A stretch of DNA of 64,000 bases from Enterococcaceae bacterium OF42-14pH9A (GCA_027692465.1 JAQEYU010000004.1:143865-207864), one strand, 5' to 3'; numbered from the stretch's first letter, positions 52,460 through 62,113 are shown. A program made the numbers and translations. Notes: generated by a model from the letters alone, not told the origin.

Positions 52460-54819
52460 TTTACAGTTCCCTCCTTTGTGAGAGCCAATTGACGCAGGCC
52501 TTGTTGGTCTTTCAGCAGGGTCAGCTTTTTACCTTCTACCAAATAGTATTCTTTCGGATACGGTGCAAAGCTGGTGACGGTCAGGCCGTCTGGCGTTTTT
52601 GCAAAGCTGCCGTTGATGACTTCGAAGCGGTCGGCCTTTTTCACCAGGAAGGTCTTTTGACCCAGGCCGTCCAGGTAAGCCACCAGTTCTTCCCCCATGT
52701 CCCAGTCCGGTGTCTGAGTATCGTTTTCAAAGAGGCGGGCAAAGATGCCGCCGTCACGCCAGAAGGTTGCTTGGCCGAAACGTTCCCGGGACAGGTCCGG
52801 ACGATTGAGGTGTGGACCGGCGACCGCGTAGGTAGAGGCGGCCATACCTTTTTCCAGCGGCAGGCAGGCTGTCGCATGGGTGTCGTAACAGTACAGGATG
52901 CCGGCAGTCGCCCGATAGCTGGCTTCCAGATAAGCCGGATCCTTCAAGAATTCATAAACCTTGAAGCAGGCAGCAGCCGTGACGCCGCCCCACAGGGAGT
53001 GGATCATGTAAGTCAAGGCTTCCCACCAGCGATCCGGATTTTGTCCGCGGAAGTCGTTGGAGTAGCCGATATTGGCCAAAAGCAGTTGGCCGTAGCGTTC
53101 GGCACCATCAGTCAAGCCGGTTTCGCTAAGGGCACCGGCAGTCGGACCAAAGCCGGCATTGTCGTAGAAGTGCTCGGTGATTGCCGCCTTATAAGTAGGA
53201 GACTCATTGTTGACGCGGGTAGTGACTTTTTTCCAGAGACGGTCGATAGTCTCGTAAGTTTCCGTCAGTCCTTTTTCCTTCAATTTAGTGAGCAGATCTT
53301 GGATATATAAGAAGTAAACTCCCAACATCTGGGCTTCCTCTTTGCCTCGTTCGGTTTCATGGAGATCCGGGTTGACCCGCAAGTTGAAGACGTCGGCGGC
53401 CCAGCTAAGATAAGTCGCCGCATCGTTTTGGGCCAGCACGCTGTCATCGAATTCTGACAAAAGATAGAAGAGGTGACCGATATATTCAAAGTCCATGCAG
53501 CGGTAAAAGTCGCCGTACAAATTGCGGGGTTTGAAGAAATTACCGTCTATGAACCATTTTGGACGCACGTAGTTTACCGCGCTGGCTTCGACTTTGCGGA
53601 CTTCCTCCGGATTAAGGGTGCCCAGCAGGTTCTTTTTCAAAACCAGGTTCAGCTTGCCCAGTGATTCTCCTTGGTTGGAAATCGGAGAAAAGGCATAAGG
53701 TACGTCGCCTTCAGGACCTTGATAGAGGCTGTCGCAGATGTAAGCGGCCCGCTCTTCGATGACTTGGGCCAGATCTTCCATCACATTCACAATAACGAAA
53801 TCCTCGCTGCCGTCTGCAAAAGTGAAACGAATCTTGTGCTCACCGGTTTCCTGCGGCACGAAATCCAAGACGATCTCCGCTGCTTGTTGGTGAGCCAGTG
53901 CCGTCAGCTCAGCGGTTTCCTGTTTGTCATTTTTCCAGAAGTCGGCGTGGATCGCTGTCAGCTCGTGGCCGGCGGTGCGGATGCTGAGACGAGCCGGTGC
54001 TCCCAGAATATTCAGTGGCGCATAGTTGATAACCGGATGCCCCAGTGTCGCTCCGGTTGCGGCGAATTCTTCTTTTGAGTCATTGCGATTCAACGTATAA
54101 GCCCATTGCCGCACTTCACCGGCTGCCAAGGTAAAGCTGTCTTTGGCATACAGCCAGTCGCGGTTTTCAAAACCTTCCGGGTAGCCGCCTGCCAAAATCA
54201 GCTGGTGGTACAAAATCCCGTCCAGTGAGGGGGAAACATTTTCGAAAAACAAGTTTTCATATTCACAATAGGTTCCTACCGAGAGAGTGCGACCTGCTCG
54301 TTGGTACAAGCCCAGGTTGCCATCGATATTGCCACGGCGGACAGCGTTGATTTTGGTGTAGTCGGTGGAGATGGCGGGAAAGACAGCGGCGGATTGATGG
54401 ATGTTGCGCAGCACATTTTTGTCCCGGAACATCACATAGGCAAAGGCTGCCCAGACGCCGAAGTTCTTGATTGCCAATGGTTGACTGCTGGTGTTTTCCA
54501 AGTGAATCTGCCAGTCGAGATCGGTGCCGGCAGCCAGTCGATAGCTGAAGGTCACATTAGCTTCCGGCAGTGAAAATGTCACCGTGATTTCGTCAGCGCT
54601 TTCAGTGATTACCGGTACAAATTCCACACTGCGGTATTCCTGAGTTCCTGTGGTCAGTTGGAAGTGGCCGAAGAGCTTGTCGTGGCCTTCATAGCCGACT
54701 TGTTTCAGATAGTCCTCGTCGATCACCCAGTTCATTTCGTGGGGATCCCCCTGCATCACCAGTTCCCGGACAAAGCCTTTTTCATCAATCGTCAGACGAA
54801 AGCCGTCATTTGCGAGCAT
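52456..54819 (-). CDS. Uncharacterised glycosidase-like protein (beta-sandwich plus alpha/alpha barrel)
   Basis: 787 residues. Residues 1-270 are beta-rich, resembling the sandwich domains of large glycosidases (FRLTIDEKGFVRELVMQGDP, then AAGTDLDWQIHLENTSSQPL). After about 380, helical repeats (YRCMDFEYIGHLFYLLSEFDDS, EHFYDNAGFGPTAGALSETGLTDG, PDRWWEALTYMIHSLWGGVTAAA) look like an (alpha/alpha)6 barrel. DUF5695-type proteins are one possibility, but I cannot confirm. GAGGAATCGAGT precedes the ATG. No signal peptide. Acidic catalytic residues cannot be named with confidence. Regulated with the AraC/GPH genes. Confidence 0.6.
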   Translation of the reverse strand: MLANDGFRLTIDEKGFVRELVMQGDPHEMNWVIDEDYLKQVGYEGHDKLFGHFQLTTGTQEYRSVEFVPVITESADEITVTFSLPEANVTFSYRLAAGTDLDWQIHLENTSSQPLAIKNFGVWAAFAYVMFRDKNVLRNIHQSAAVFPAISTDYTKINAVRRGNIDGNLGLYQRAGRTLSVGTYCEYENLFFENVSPSLDGILYHQLILAGGYPEGFENRDWLYAKDSFTLAAGEVRQWAYTLNRNDSKEEFAATGATLGHPVINYAPLNILGAPARLSIRTAGHELTAIHADFWKNDKQETAELTALAHQQAAEIVLDFVPQETGEHKIRFTFADGSEDFVIVNVMEDLAQVIEERAAYICDSLYQGPEGDVPYAFSPISNQGESLGKLNLVLKKNLLGTLNPEEVRKVEASAVNYVRPKWFIDGNFFKPRNLYGDFYRCMDFEYIGHLFYLLSEFDDSVLAQNDAATYLSWAADVFNLRVNPDLHETERGKEEAQMLGVYFLYIQDLLTKLKEKGLTETYETIDRLWKKVTTRVNNESPTYKAAITEHFYDNAGFGPTAGALSETGLTDGAERYGQLLLANIGYSNDFRGQNPDRWWEALTYMIHSLWGGVTAAACFKVYEFLKDPAYLEASYRATAGILYCYDTHATACLPLEKGMAASTYAVAGPHLNRPDLSRERFGQATFWRDGGIFARLFENDTQTPDWDMGEELVAYLDGLGQKTFLVKKADRFEVINGSFAKTPDGLTVTSFAPYPKEYYLVEGKKLTLLKDQQGLRQLALTKEGTVK

Positions 54820-54838
54820 ACTCGATTCCTCCTTGGTT

Positions 54839-54863
54839 TGTGGACGCTTTCAAAAATATCATA
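54839..54863 (-). promoter_or_regulatory. Promoter -10 and cre-like site of the glycosidase-like gene
   Basis: On the minus strand, TATGAT (54863 to 54858) is followed by TGAAAGCGTCCACA (54852 to 54839), which matches the cre consensus at 13 of 14 positions. A -35 is weak. CcpA bound here would block initiation. Confidence 0.6.
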
Positions 54864-55164
54864 ACGTCCGTTCGCTATTTCCTACACCCAGAGAATAACA
54901 CCTTGAGAAACCCCTTACTATACGAATTTCCACATAAAACTTAAGATATTTCACACAAGATAAACAAAAGGAATATCCCCCCGCTTTAAGAAAACCAGCC
55001 TCCCACAAGCCAAAACGTCTCGCCCATAAGCAGCCCGTGCAACATTGAGTTGTGAAACAGTGGGCAAGATCTTCTTGCCCCATATTCAGAAAATTGCGAA
55101 ATAAATTCAGAAGGTTATTGAATTTTTTCACAAGTCGTGGTTAACTATGGGTAACACTTTTAAT

Positions 55165-55179
55165 TGAGAATGATTCTCA
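55165..55179. promoter_or_regulatory. Fur-type operator before the ABC/ECF operon
   Basis: TGAGAATGATTCTCA is a perfect 7-1-7 palindrome, the same as at 5274-5288 but for the central base. It lies 37 bases before the ATG of the first ABC gene, a normal position for iron repression. A TTTTAAT just upstream may be part of the -10. Confidence 0.75.
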
Positions 55180-55215
55180 GTCTCGATTAGAAATAAAATA
55201 AAAGGGGGAAATCAG

Positions 55216-56970
55216 ATGCAGGAATCCGTGTTGATTCGCTATTTGAAAAAGAAGAAAGTCTTGTTGGTGGGGTCCAGTTTGTTGGCGATCTTGTCAACGG
55301 CCGTCCAATTCGTACCGTTTTATTGCATTTATAAGATCATTGAGCTGTTGATGATGAGAAGTTACGGTAGCGGGGAAATGTTTCGCTGGAGTTTGCTGTC
55401 GATTGCCAGCGTGGTGCTGGCGGCGGCCGTCAACTATGCGTCGTCGATGTGCTCGCATGTGGCGGCTTTTGATATTTTATACGAGGTGCGGATGGATCTG
55501 CTGGCGCATCTATCCAAATTGCCGATGGGGTATTTTGGCAATAAAACCAGTGGCCAGCTGATGAAAATCATCGATCAATGTGTCGAAAAAATGGAATCCT
55601 TTATTGCTCACCAGATCCCGGATGTGGTTTCGGCGGTGGTCTATCCGCTGATTTATATCGGGTTGATGTTCAAGATCGACTGGCGTTTGGGGCTGGTATC
55701 CTTGATTCCGATGTTTATCGCAGCAACCTTGTACAGCGTCCTGATGGGGCGGACCATGAAAAACAACAAGGTTAAGCAATATCACGATTCCTTGGAAGCC
55801 ATGAACAGTAACGGGGTCGAGTATGTGCGCGCGATTCCGGCTGTGAAGATATTCGGCTTATCCGTGGAAAATTTCAAACGCTTTGACGAAAGTATCAAAA
55901 ACTATAAGACGATGGTTCTGGATTGGTCGAACGGATTTCGCTCGGGCTACGTCTTGTTTACCACATTGATCTCCTCGGTGGTCTTGTTTGTACTACCTTT
56001 TGGTGCGTATCTGATCGCCGAAAACCCTCAGAGTCAGACGATGGCTTTGACGGTGATGCTGTTTATTATTTTGGCTTCCGGGGCCAGCAGCCCCTTTATG
56101 AAGCTGATGTATGCCGCTTCGACCTTCAGTAATGTCAATGAAGGGGTGAAACGAGTCGATGAGATTTTTGCGGCAGCGCCGATTGCCGAGCCAGCGCGTC
56201 CGGCAGCGGCCATCAGCAATAACAGCATCGCCTTTAAGGACGTGTCCTTTTCCTACGATCAAAAAAATGATGTGCTGAAAAAGGTGGATTTTCAACTGCT
56301 GCCAAACAGTATCAATGCGCTGGTGGGGCCTTCCGGTGGTGGCAAGAGTACTATCGCTCAGCTGCTGCTGCGGTTTTATGACCCTAATCAAGGGGCTATC
56401 GAGATTGGCGGGGTCGATCTGAAGCAGCTGACGGTGGACCAGCTGATGCAGGAAGTTTCCTTTGTTTTTCAGGATGTCACCATGTTCAATGATACCCTGG
56501 AGGAAAATATCCGGATGGGAAATCAGACGGCAAGCTTTGCGGATGTGATGGCCGCAGCCCGTTTGGCCCGCTGTGACGATTTTATCAACGAGCTGCCGCA
56601 AGGGTATCAAACGATCATCGGGGATCAAGGGGTCTTCTTATCCAAAGGGGAGGCGCAGCGGGTGTCGATTGCACGGGCCTTGTTGAAGGATGCGCCGATT
56701 CTGGTTTTGGATGAAGCCACTGCCTATGCCGATGCTGAAAATGAGGTGTATATCCAGCAGGCGATCAACGCGCTGGTTCAGAATAAAACCGTGTTGATCA
56801 TTGCCCACCGGTTGTGGACGATCCAACACGTGGACAAGATCCTGGTCTGCGATCATGGCAGAATTATCGCCACCGGGACCCATGATGAGTTGTTGGATAA
56901 CAATCCCTTGTATCAAAAGCTGTGGGCAATCAATGAAGAAACCAGTGAATGGGCGGTGAAGGTATCATGA
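55216..56970 (+). CDS. ABC transporter, YbtP/IrtA-like (exporter fold, likely siderophore import)
   Basis: 584 residues: six membrane segments (about 1-310), then an ATPase with Walker A VGPSGGGKST, signature LSKGEAQRVSIARA and Walker B ILVLDEATAYADAENE. The YADAENE ending, in place of the usual ALD, is typical of YbtP/YbtQ and related importers with an exporter fold that take up ferric yersiniabactin-like siderophores. AAAGGGGGAAATC precedes the ATG. A Fur-type box stands upstream. Its partner overlaps its stop. Confidence 0.85.
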   Translation: MQESVLIRYLKKKKVLLVGSSLLAILSTAVQFVPFYCIYKIIELLMMRSYGSGEMFRWSLLSIASVVLAAAVNYASSMCSHVAAFDILYEVRMDLLAHLSKLPMGYFGNKTSGQLMKIIDQCVEKMESFIAHQIPDVVSAVVYPLIYIGLMFKIDWRLGLVSLIPMFIAATLYSVLMGRTMKNNKVKQYHDSLEAMNSNGVEYVRAIPAVKIFGLSVENFKRFDESIKNYKTMVLDWSNGFRSGYVLFTTLISSVVLFVLPFGAYLIAENPQSQTMALTVMLFIILASGASSPFMKLMYAASTFSNVNEGVKRVDEIFAAAPIAEPARPAAAISNNSIAFKDVSFSYDQKNDVLKKVDFQLLPNSINALVGPSGGGKSTIAQLLLRFYDPNQGAIEIGGVDLKQLTVDQLMQEVSFVFQDVTMFNDTLEENIRMGNQTASFADVMAAARLARCDDFINELPQGYQTIIGDQGVFLSKGEAQRVSIARALLKDAPILVLDEATAYADAENEVYIQQAINALVQNKTVLIIAHRLWTIQHVDKILVCDHGRIIATGTHDELLDNNPLYQKLWAINEETSEWAVKVS

Positions 56971-58730
56971 AACAAACGTTGATCAATCTGACTTCCGGCG
57001 AACCGAAGAAAATCATTCCTTCTGTCATTTGGGCCACTTTGGAATCGATTTTGCGCATGATGCCGGCTGTTATCGCCTTTTATGGCATTATGGAAATTTT
57101 TAACACCTATACTGAACAACGGGCCATCGATCTGGCACTGTTCGGCAAATTGGCAATCGCCAGTATCGTCTGGTTTTTGATCCAGCTGGCAGTTTCGATG
57201 GTGGCTTATGATAAGGAGTATACGGCGGCTTATACGGTATCTGCCGATGGTCGCCGCAACTTGGCCAATCATTTGCGCAAATTGTCGCTGGGGTATTTTG
57301 ACAGTCGCGATCCCGGCGATCTGACCACGATGATGCTGGGAGATTACGCCCTTTTGGAAAATGCGGTTTCCCATATGCTGCCGCAAGCTTTCGGTTCGCT
57401 ATTGCTGCTGGCGGTGGCCTTTGTTTCATTGGGGGCCATCGATTGGCGGATGACGCTGTGTATCTACGGTATGCTGCCTTTGGTTCTGTTAGCGATCTGG
57501 GGTTCGAATGTCTTGATGGAAAAATTGGGTGCCAAGCACATTGCTGCCAAGGTGGACAGCGCCTCTCGTTTGCAGGAATACCTCCACGGAATCAAGGAAA
57601 TCAAAGCGTATTCCTTAGGTGGTCAGCAGTTTGGTCGCTTGGAGCGGGCCTTCAACAATTTACGTAAAGAATCGATTCGGATCGAAGGTTTTCTCGGTCC
57701 GGTGGTATTGATGGGGATCTCTGTTTTACGGATGGGCCTGCCGGTGATGATCTTTGCCGGCGCCTACTTCTTGGGCCAAAACAGCCTCAGTGTCAGCGTT
57801 TTTCTGGCTTTTGTCGTGGTCGCCGGGCGGATTTACGATCCGTTTACCACGCTGTTGATCAATTATACCGAGATGCGCTATGCCATGATCAGCGGCCGCC
57901 GCATCATGGAGATCCGCAACCAGCCTGTCGTCAGCGGCACGGAAAAATTGCCGGCGGATTATACGATTCGCATGGAGAATGTGTCCTTTGCCTATAATGA
58001 TGAAACAGTTCTTTCCGCCATTGATTTAACGATTGCGCCGAAAAGTATGACGGCTCTGGTGGGGCCTTCCGGTAGCGGCAAGTCGACGATCGTCAAGCTG
58101 CTGGCGCGTTTTTATGAGGTGAATGAGGGCCGGATCACCATCGGCGGCAAAAATCTGCAAACCATTGATCCGGAAAATCTCTACGATCATTTGTCGATGG
58201 TCTTTCAAGACGTGTATCTGTTTAAAGATACGATTTTGAACAATATCCGTGTGGGCAATCAGGCCGCGAGTTTTGAAGAAGTGGTGGCCGCCGCCAAACA
58301 GGCCCACTGCCACGAATTTATCATGGCGCTGCCCAATGGTTATGACACGATGGTGGGGGAAGGCGGCTCAAGTCTTTCCGGTGGTGAAAAGCAGCGGATC
58401 AGTATCGCCAGAGCCTTTTTGAAAAAGTCAGAGATCATCTTGCTGGATGAAGCCACCGCTGCTTTGGATCTGGAAAATGAGGCCGGTGTGCAAAAAGCCA
58501 TCCGCAATCTGGTGGCTGATAAAACCGTAATCGTGATCGCTCATCGCTTAAAAACGGTCATCAATGCCGATCAGATCGTGGTCTTGGAAGACGGCAAAAT
58601 CGCCGGCGTGGGGACACATCAAAGCCTGTATACCGATTGCAGTCTGTATAAAAAGCTGGTGGATATGCAAAACGAGGCGGCCAACTGGAAATTTAGCCGC
58701 TGTGACGAGGAAATCAGCGCCGTATCCTGA
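56967..58730 (+). CDS. ABC transporter, YbtQ/IrtB-like partner
   Basis: 587 residues from ATG 56967, overlapping the stop of the previous gene (ATGA), after GGTGAAGG. Six membrane segments, Walker A VGPSGSGKST, signature LSGGEKQRISIARA and Walker B EIILLDEATAALDLENE are all canonical, so in the heterodimer this half should carry the consensus ATP site. After its stop an R1/R2 repeat block separates it from the ECF genes. Confidence 0.87.
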   Translation: MKQTLINLTSGEPKKIIPSVIWATLESILRMMPAVIAFYGIMEIFNTYTEQRAIDLALFGKLAIASIVWFLIQLAVSMVAYDKEYTAAYTVSADGRRNLANHLRKLSLGYFDSRDPGDLTTMMLGDYALLENAVSHMLPQAFGSLLLLAVAFVSLGAIDWRMTLCIYGMLPLVLLAIWGSNVLMEKLGAKHIAAKVDSASRLQEYLHGIKEIKAYSLGGQQFGRLERAFNNLRKESIRIEGFLGPVVLMGISVLRMGLPVMIFAGAYFLGQNSLSVSVFLAFVVVAGRIYDPFTTLLINYTEMRYAMISGRRIMEIRNQPVVSGTEKLPADYTIRMENVSFAYNDETVLSAIDLTIAPKSMTALVGPSGSGKSTIVKLLARFYEVNEGRITIGGKNLQTIDPENLYDHLSMVFQDVYLFKDTILNNIRVGNQAASFEEVVAAAKQAHCHEFIMALPNGYDTMVGEGGSSLSGGEKQRISIARAFLKKSEIILLDEATAALDLENEAGVQKAIRNLVADKTVIVIAHRLKTVINADQIVVLEDGKIAGVGTHQSLYTDCSLYKKLVDMQNEAANWKFSRCDEEISAVS

Positions 58731-58803
58731 GCTTTGTCGGAAAGCGTCAGTGGCAGACCCGCCCAAAGATGGCTGCTACTGGAATTTCGGAACACACCCT
58801 AAT

Positions 58804-59222
58804 ATTTCATCTGGACAGTTTTCGAAGCAATCGACCGAGTGCCGAAAAGTCTCAGAAGGCTCTCCGATCTGCCCCCGGCGTACAGCCGCCGGCCGAAGCC
58901 AACGAGAAATTCCACTTGAAAGGCAGCGGAAATTTCTCATTGTCTTGGGCCTATTGACTTCCAACAGACAGTAACACCACTGATTTTTCAAATCAGCGGT
59001 GAACTGTCAGTAATTTGCTCAAACGGTAAAATCTGTACGCCGGGGTCAGTCTCCGAGCCTTCTGAAACTTTTCTGGATGTATCCGCCGAGAAGACGGAAG
59101 AGGCAGCACATGACAGCATCGTAGTGCACTTCAAGGGGAATGTGTGAAGCCCGAAGCCACCCTCCCTTTGGTCAGCTGGTGGTGGAAAACGCCAAGTTGA
59201 GATGCGGAGGGGACCACCCTCC
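58804..59222 (+). repeat. R1 interspersed repeat, long copy 2
   Basis: It matches 916-1317. The left boundary, TTTCATCTGGACAG, agrees with the ends of the two short copies. Its hairpin at about 58965-59010 keeps the stem of copy 1 with a CAC/GTG pair in place of CGC/GCG. Confidence 0.85.
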
Positions 59223-59225
59223 CTG

Positions 59226-59283
59226 CTTTCGACCGGGTCGCAAAAATCCGGATTCCCCCGATGTTTTCAGACACACCCTAATA
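59226..59283 (-). repeat. R2 repeat fragment (right end)
   Basis: It matches the right end of R2 copy 1 (29433-29492): GCAAAAATCCGGATTCCCCC, then GTTTTCAGACACACC. A matching left part with a CGTCAGTGGCAGA motif is at 58737-58803, so an R2 element was probably split by R1. Confidence 0.7.
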
Positions 59284-59336
59284 AAAAAAGAATTCGTCTA
59301 TCTGTAACCCAAGCAGACGATCCTGAAGGAGAAAAA

Positions 59337-59942
59337 ATGAGAAAATCCAATAAACTGGCCTCAAGAGACTATCTGACTATCGGACTTTATACGGTCGCCG
59401 ACTTTGCGGTTTCCGCGGTGTTTTCAATGCTGACGGTGCCCATTCTCTTGTGGTTTTTTCCGTACGCTACGGCTTTTGTGTTGTTTTTTACCTGCCCGAT
59501 TTACTTACTGATGGCCTATAAGGTAGGCAAAAAAGGGACCTTGTTTTTATTTGGTGCCATCAACGGGCTGATTTATGCTGTGATGGGTTCGCCTTTTGTC
59601 CTGCCCTTTGTTTTGATAGGGAGTCTGGTAGGCGAGATCTTGCTGGCAAAAACAAACGGTTATCGGAAACTGGCCCCTCAGACTGCGGCTTTTTGCATTT
59701 ATAATCTGTTGTACGGGTTTTGCAACTATTTCGTGTTGGCGCTGTCGGCTGATTATTATTTTGAATCGATGCAGATTGAAGGCGCCATGCGGGAGGCTTA
59801 CACGAAGTATATGACTCAGCCGTTTTGGATTGTGACGGCAGTGGCAGCCTTGCTTGTTGCGATTGTCTTGGGCTGCCGCTTCGGCTATCGGCTGCTGAAA
59901 AAGCATTTCTTAAAAGCCGGGCTCGTGGCAGAAGCGGTTTGA
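59337..59942 (+). CDS. ECF transporter S component (MptD/Trep_Strep family)
   Basis: 201 residues from ATG 59337, after GAAGGAGAAAAA; the frame is open upstream into the repeat block, but the family start is MRKSNKLASRDYLTIGLYTVADF. Five to six membrane segments follow. Such S components bind the substrate and dock to the T and A units encoded next. Members of this family in streptococcal and enterococcal iron loci are encoded together with YbtPQ-like ABC proteins. Confidence 0.85.
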   Translation: MRKSNKLASRDYLTIGLYTVADFAVSAVFSMLTVPILLWFFPYATAFVLFFTCPIYLLMAYKVGKKGTLFLFGAINGLIYAVMGSPFVLPFVLIGSLVGEILLAKTNGYRKLAPQTAAFCIYNLLYGFCNYFVLALSADYYFESMQIEGAMREAYTKYMTQPFWIVTAVAALLVAIVLGCRFGYRLLKKHFLKAGLVAEAV

Positions 59943-59958
59943 AAAAGGAGGCAGGAGT

Positions 59959-60636
59959 ATGGTGGATCCGCGGATACAGTTTTTGATTTTGGTTGCTGTC
60001 GGCTGCCTGGTGATGGTGGCTGATGTTCAGGGGTTGCTGCTGGTCATCCTCTTTTCAGCGGGCTATCTGCTCATGAACAGAAATGTGAAAAAAGCGATCC
60101 GGCTGCTGCTTGCTGGGAGTCTGCTGTTTTGGGGGTATCAGACTGTGACGGTCAGCTCGCTGACCTATGGCAAAACCTTGGGACTGCTTTTTTTCTTGCT
60201 GCTGCGCTTTCTGCCGATACTGACCATCGCCGGGACGCTGCGGCAGGTCCCCGTCGGCAAACTGATGTTGGGTCTGCAACAGCTGCGATTGCCGAAAAAT
60301 TTCGTTGTCACGTTGCTGGTGGCGATCCGTTTCTTTCCCTTGTTGAAAATGGAAAACCAGGCGATCCAAATGTCAGCCGGCTTGCGGGGATTATCCTACC
60401 GCCAGCCGAGAAACTGGCTGCGCCCTTTTGCCTGCTTTGAATACACGTTTGTGCCGCTGATGATGCGGACACTGCGGATCGCAGATGAGCTGGCTGCCGC
60501 CGGAATGACCAAAGGAATCGACAGTCCGGCGCAACGGACATCGATCTATCGAAATCGTATCGCACTGGTGGATTGGCTGGCGGTGCTGGGCTTTTGTGTC
60601 TGTGTTGTGATGGTACTGGGTCTGAAAATGAGGTGA
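59959..60636 (+). CDS. ECF transporter T component (CbiQ family)
   Basis: 225 residues, AAAGGAGGCAGGAGT before the ATG. Membrane segments at about 8-45, 50-90 and 205-225, and a cytosolic coupling region with AGLRGLSYRQPRNWL and ADELAAAAGMTKG-like (ADELAAAGMTKGID), which holds the motifs for contact with the ATPases. It joins the S component to the duplicated ATPase. Confidence 0.88.
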   Translation: MVDPRIQFLILVAVGCLVMVADVQGLLLVILFSAGYLLMNRNVKKAIRLLLAGSLLFWGYQTVTVSSLTYGKTLGLLFFLLLRFLPILTIAGTLRQVPVGKLMLGLQQLRLPKNFVVTLLVAIRFFPLLKMENQAIQMSAGLRGLSYRQPRNWLRPFACFEYTFVPLMMRTLRIADELAAAGMTKGIDSPAQRTSIYRNRIALVDWLAVLGFCVCVVMVLGLKMR

Positions 60637-60640
60637 GAAA

Positions 60641-62059
60641 ATGATCGAACTAAAGCAGGTTTCTTTCAGCTACAATCAAGCCGTGCAGTTATCCGAGATC
60701 GACTTGAAAATCGAAAAAGGCCAGTGCGTACTAGTCACCGGTCCCTCCGGCTGCGGCAAAACGACCTTGACACGAGTGATCAATGGGTTGATCCCTCATT
60801 ATTATGAAGGGGAGCTGCAGGGTTCCGTAACGCTAGCCGGCCAAGCTGTGGAATCCCTCCCGTCTTGGACATTCGGACAACTGGTGGGCAGCGTTTTTCA
60901 AGATCCCCGCTCGCAATTTTTTACGGCGACGGTTGCAGATGAATTGGCTTTTGCAGCAGAAAACTACGGCTGCGATCCGGAGGCCATCAAAACAGGGACT
61001 GAGCGGATCTTGAAACAGCATCACATCCAGCACTTGGCACAAGGGGACCTGCTGAATTTGTCCAGTGGCGAAAAGCAGAAGGTCGCAATGGGGGCAGTCG
61101 AGGTGCTGGCGCCGGAGATTTTTCTGTTGGATGAGCCGTCAGCTAATTTAGATCAACAGAGTACGCGGCAGCTGACGGAAATTTTACAGTCGTTAAAGCA
61201 GCAGGGCAAGACCATCCTGGTTGCGGATCATCGCATTCATTATTTAATGGATGTGGCTGATCGGATCGTTTATATGGAAGCCGGCAAAATCAAAGGGGAT
61301 TGGTCGGTTGCAGAGTTCCAAGGCTTCGGCCGGCAGCAGTTAGCGCAAATGAAGCTGCGCTCGCATTGCGACAGTGAACTGACTGCGACGTATCAAAGCA
61401 ATCAAAACGACAGCTATCTTTCGGTTGCAGGCTTGGCGGTCGCCGCCTCGCAGCAGCAAAAAAACCTGCTGACTGATCTGAACTTTTCGCTTGGCAAAGG
61501 GGAGGTTCTTTTATTGACCGGGCGCAATGGGCTGGGGAAGACGACGCTGGCCAAGACCCTCTGCGGCCTGCAAAAAGCCCGTCGAGGAGAAATCCGCGTG
61601 CAGGGTCAAAGACTGACTGCCAAACAACGTCAGCAAAAATTCTGGTTTGTCTTGCAGGATGCCGATTACCAGCTGTTTGCCGATTCAGTTTTGAACGAGC
61701 TGTTGTTGGGATTTAAGCAAACAGAAGCGCTGATCCGGCAAGCCGAGGAACTTTTGGCGGCGCTGGCTTTAGCCGATTTCAAGGATCAGCATCCGCAAAC
61801 GCTGTCCGGTGGGCAAAAACAGCGTTTGGTTTTTGCCGCCGGACTGATGAGGGAGCCGGAGATCATGATTCTTGACGAGCCGACTTCCGGTTTGGACGCC
61901 GGAAGTATGAGACAGATCCAAGCGCTGATTCGGACCTATCAGAAAAAAGGCGTCACTTTTTTGGTAATTACCCACGACGCTGAATTTGCCAGGGAATTTG
62001 ACCGCAACTTGCTGGAGCTGACGCCGGCCCCATTACTGGAAAAGGCGGCCTTTGCTTAG
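60641..62059 (+). CDS. ECF transporter duplicated ATPase (A-A fusion)
   Basis: 472 residues with two ATPase domains. The first has TGPSGCGKTT, LSSGEKQKVAMGA and LLDEPSANLD; the second has TGRNGLGKTT, LSGGQKQRLVFAAG and ILDEPTSGLD. All Walker residues are intact in both. It starts four bases after the T component stop. The fused form is common for MptD-type transporters. Confidence 0.92.
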   Translation: MIELKQVSFSYNQAVQLSEIDLKIEKGQCVLVTGPSGCGKTTLTRVINGLIPHYYEGELQGSVTLAGQAVESLPSWTFGQLVGSVFQDPRSQFFTATVADELAFAAENYGCDPEAIKTGTERILKQHHIQHLAQGDLLNLSSGEKQKVAMGAVEVLAPEIFLLDEPSANLDQQSTRQLTEILQSLKQQGKTILVADHRIHYLMDVADRIVYMEAGKIKGDWSVAEFQGFGRQQLAQMKLRSHCDSELTATYQSNQNDSYLSVAGLAVAASQQQKNLLTDLNFSLGKGEVLLLTGRNGLGKTTLAKTLCGLQKARRGEIRVQGQRLTAKQRQQKFWFVLQDADYQLFADSVLNELLLGFKQTEALIRQAEELLAALALADFKDQHPQTLSGGQKQRLVFAAGLMREPEIMILDEPTSGLDAGSMRQIQALIRTYQKKGVTFLVITHDAEFAREFDRNLLELTPAPLLEKAAFA

Positions 62060-62113
62060 GCAGGTTTGAAAACACCCTGAGAGCAGTCACGGAAATTTAC
62101 CGCTTTTAGTATC

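Larger units (their letters stand above)
54820..55215. other. Divergent regulatory region: cre side and Fur side
   Basis: About 395 bases. Next to the minus-strand gene lie a cre-like site (54839-54852) and a TATGAT -10. Next to the plus-strand ABC operon is a Fur-type palindrome (55165-55179). The middle (54890-55140) is AT-rich with no gene supported. Confidence 0.6.
58731..59336. other. Repeat block between ABC and ECF genes (R2-R1-R2)
   Basis: About 600 bases of nested repeats: a degenerate, shortened R2 left part (58737-58803), the long R1 copy 2 (58804-59222), then an R2 right end (59226-59283). ACACACCCTAATA occurs both before the R1 start (58791-58803) and at the R2 end (59271-59283). 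No gene or terminator is supported, so the operon may be read through it. Confidence 0.7.
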
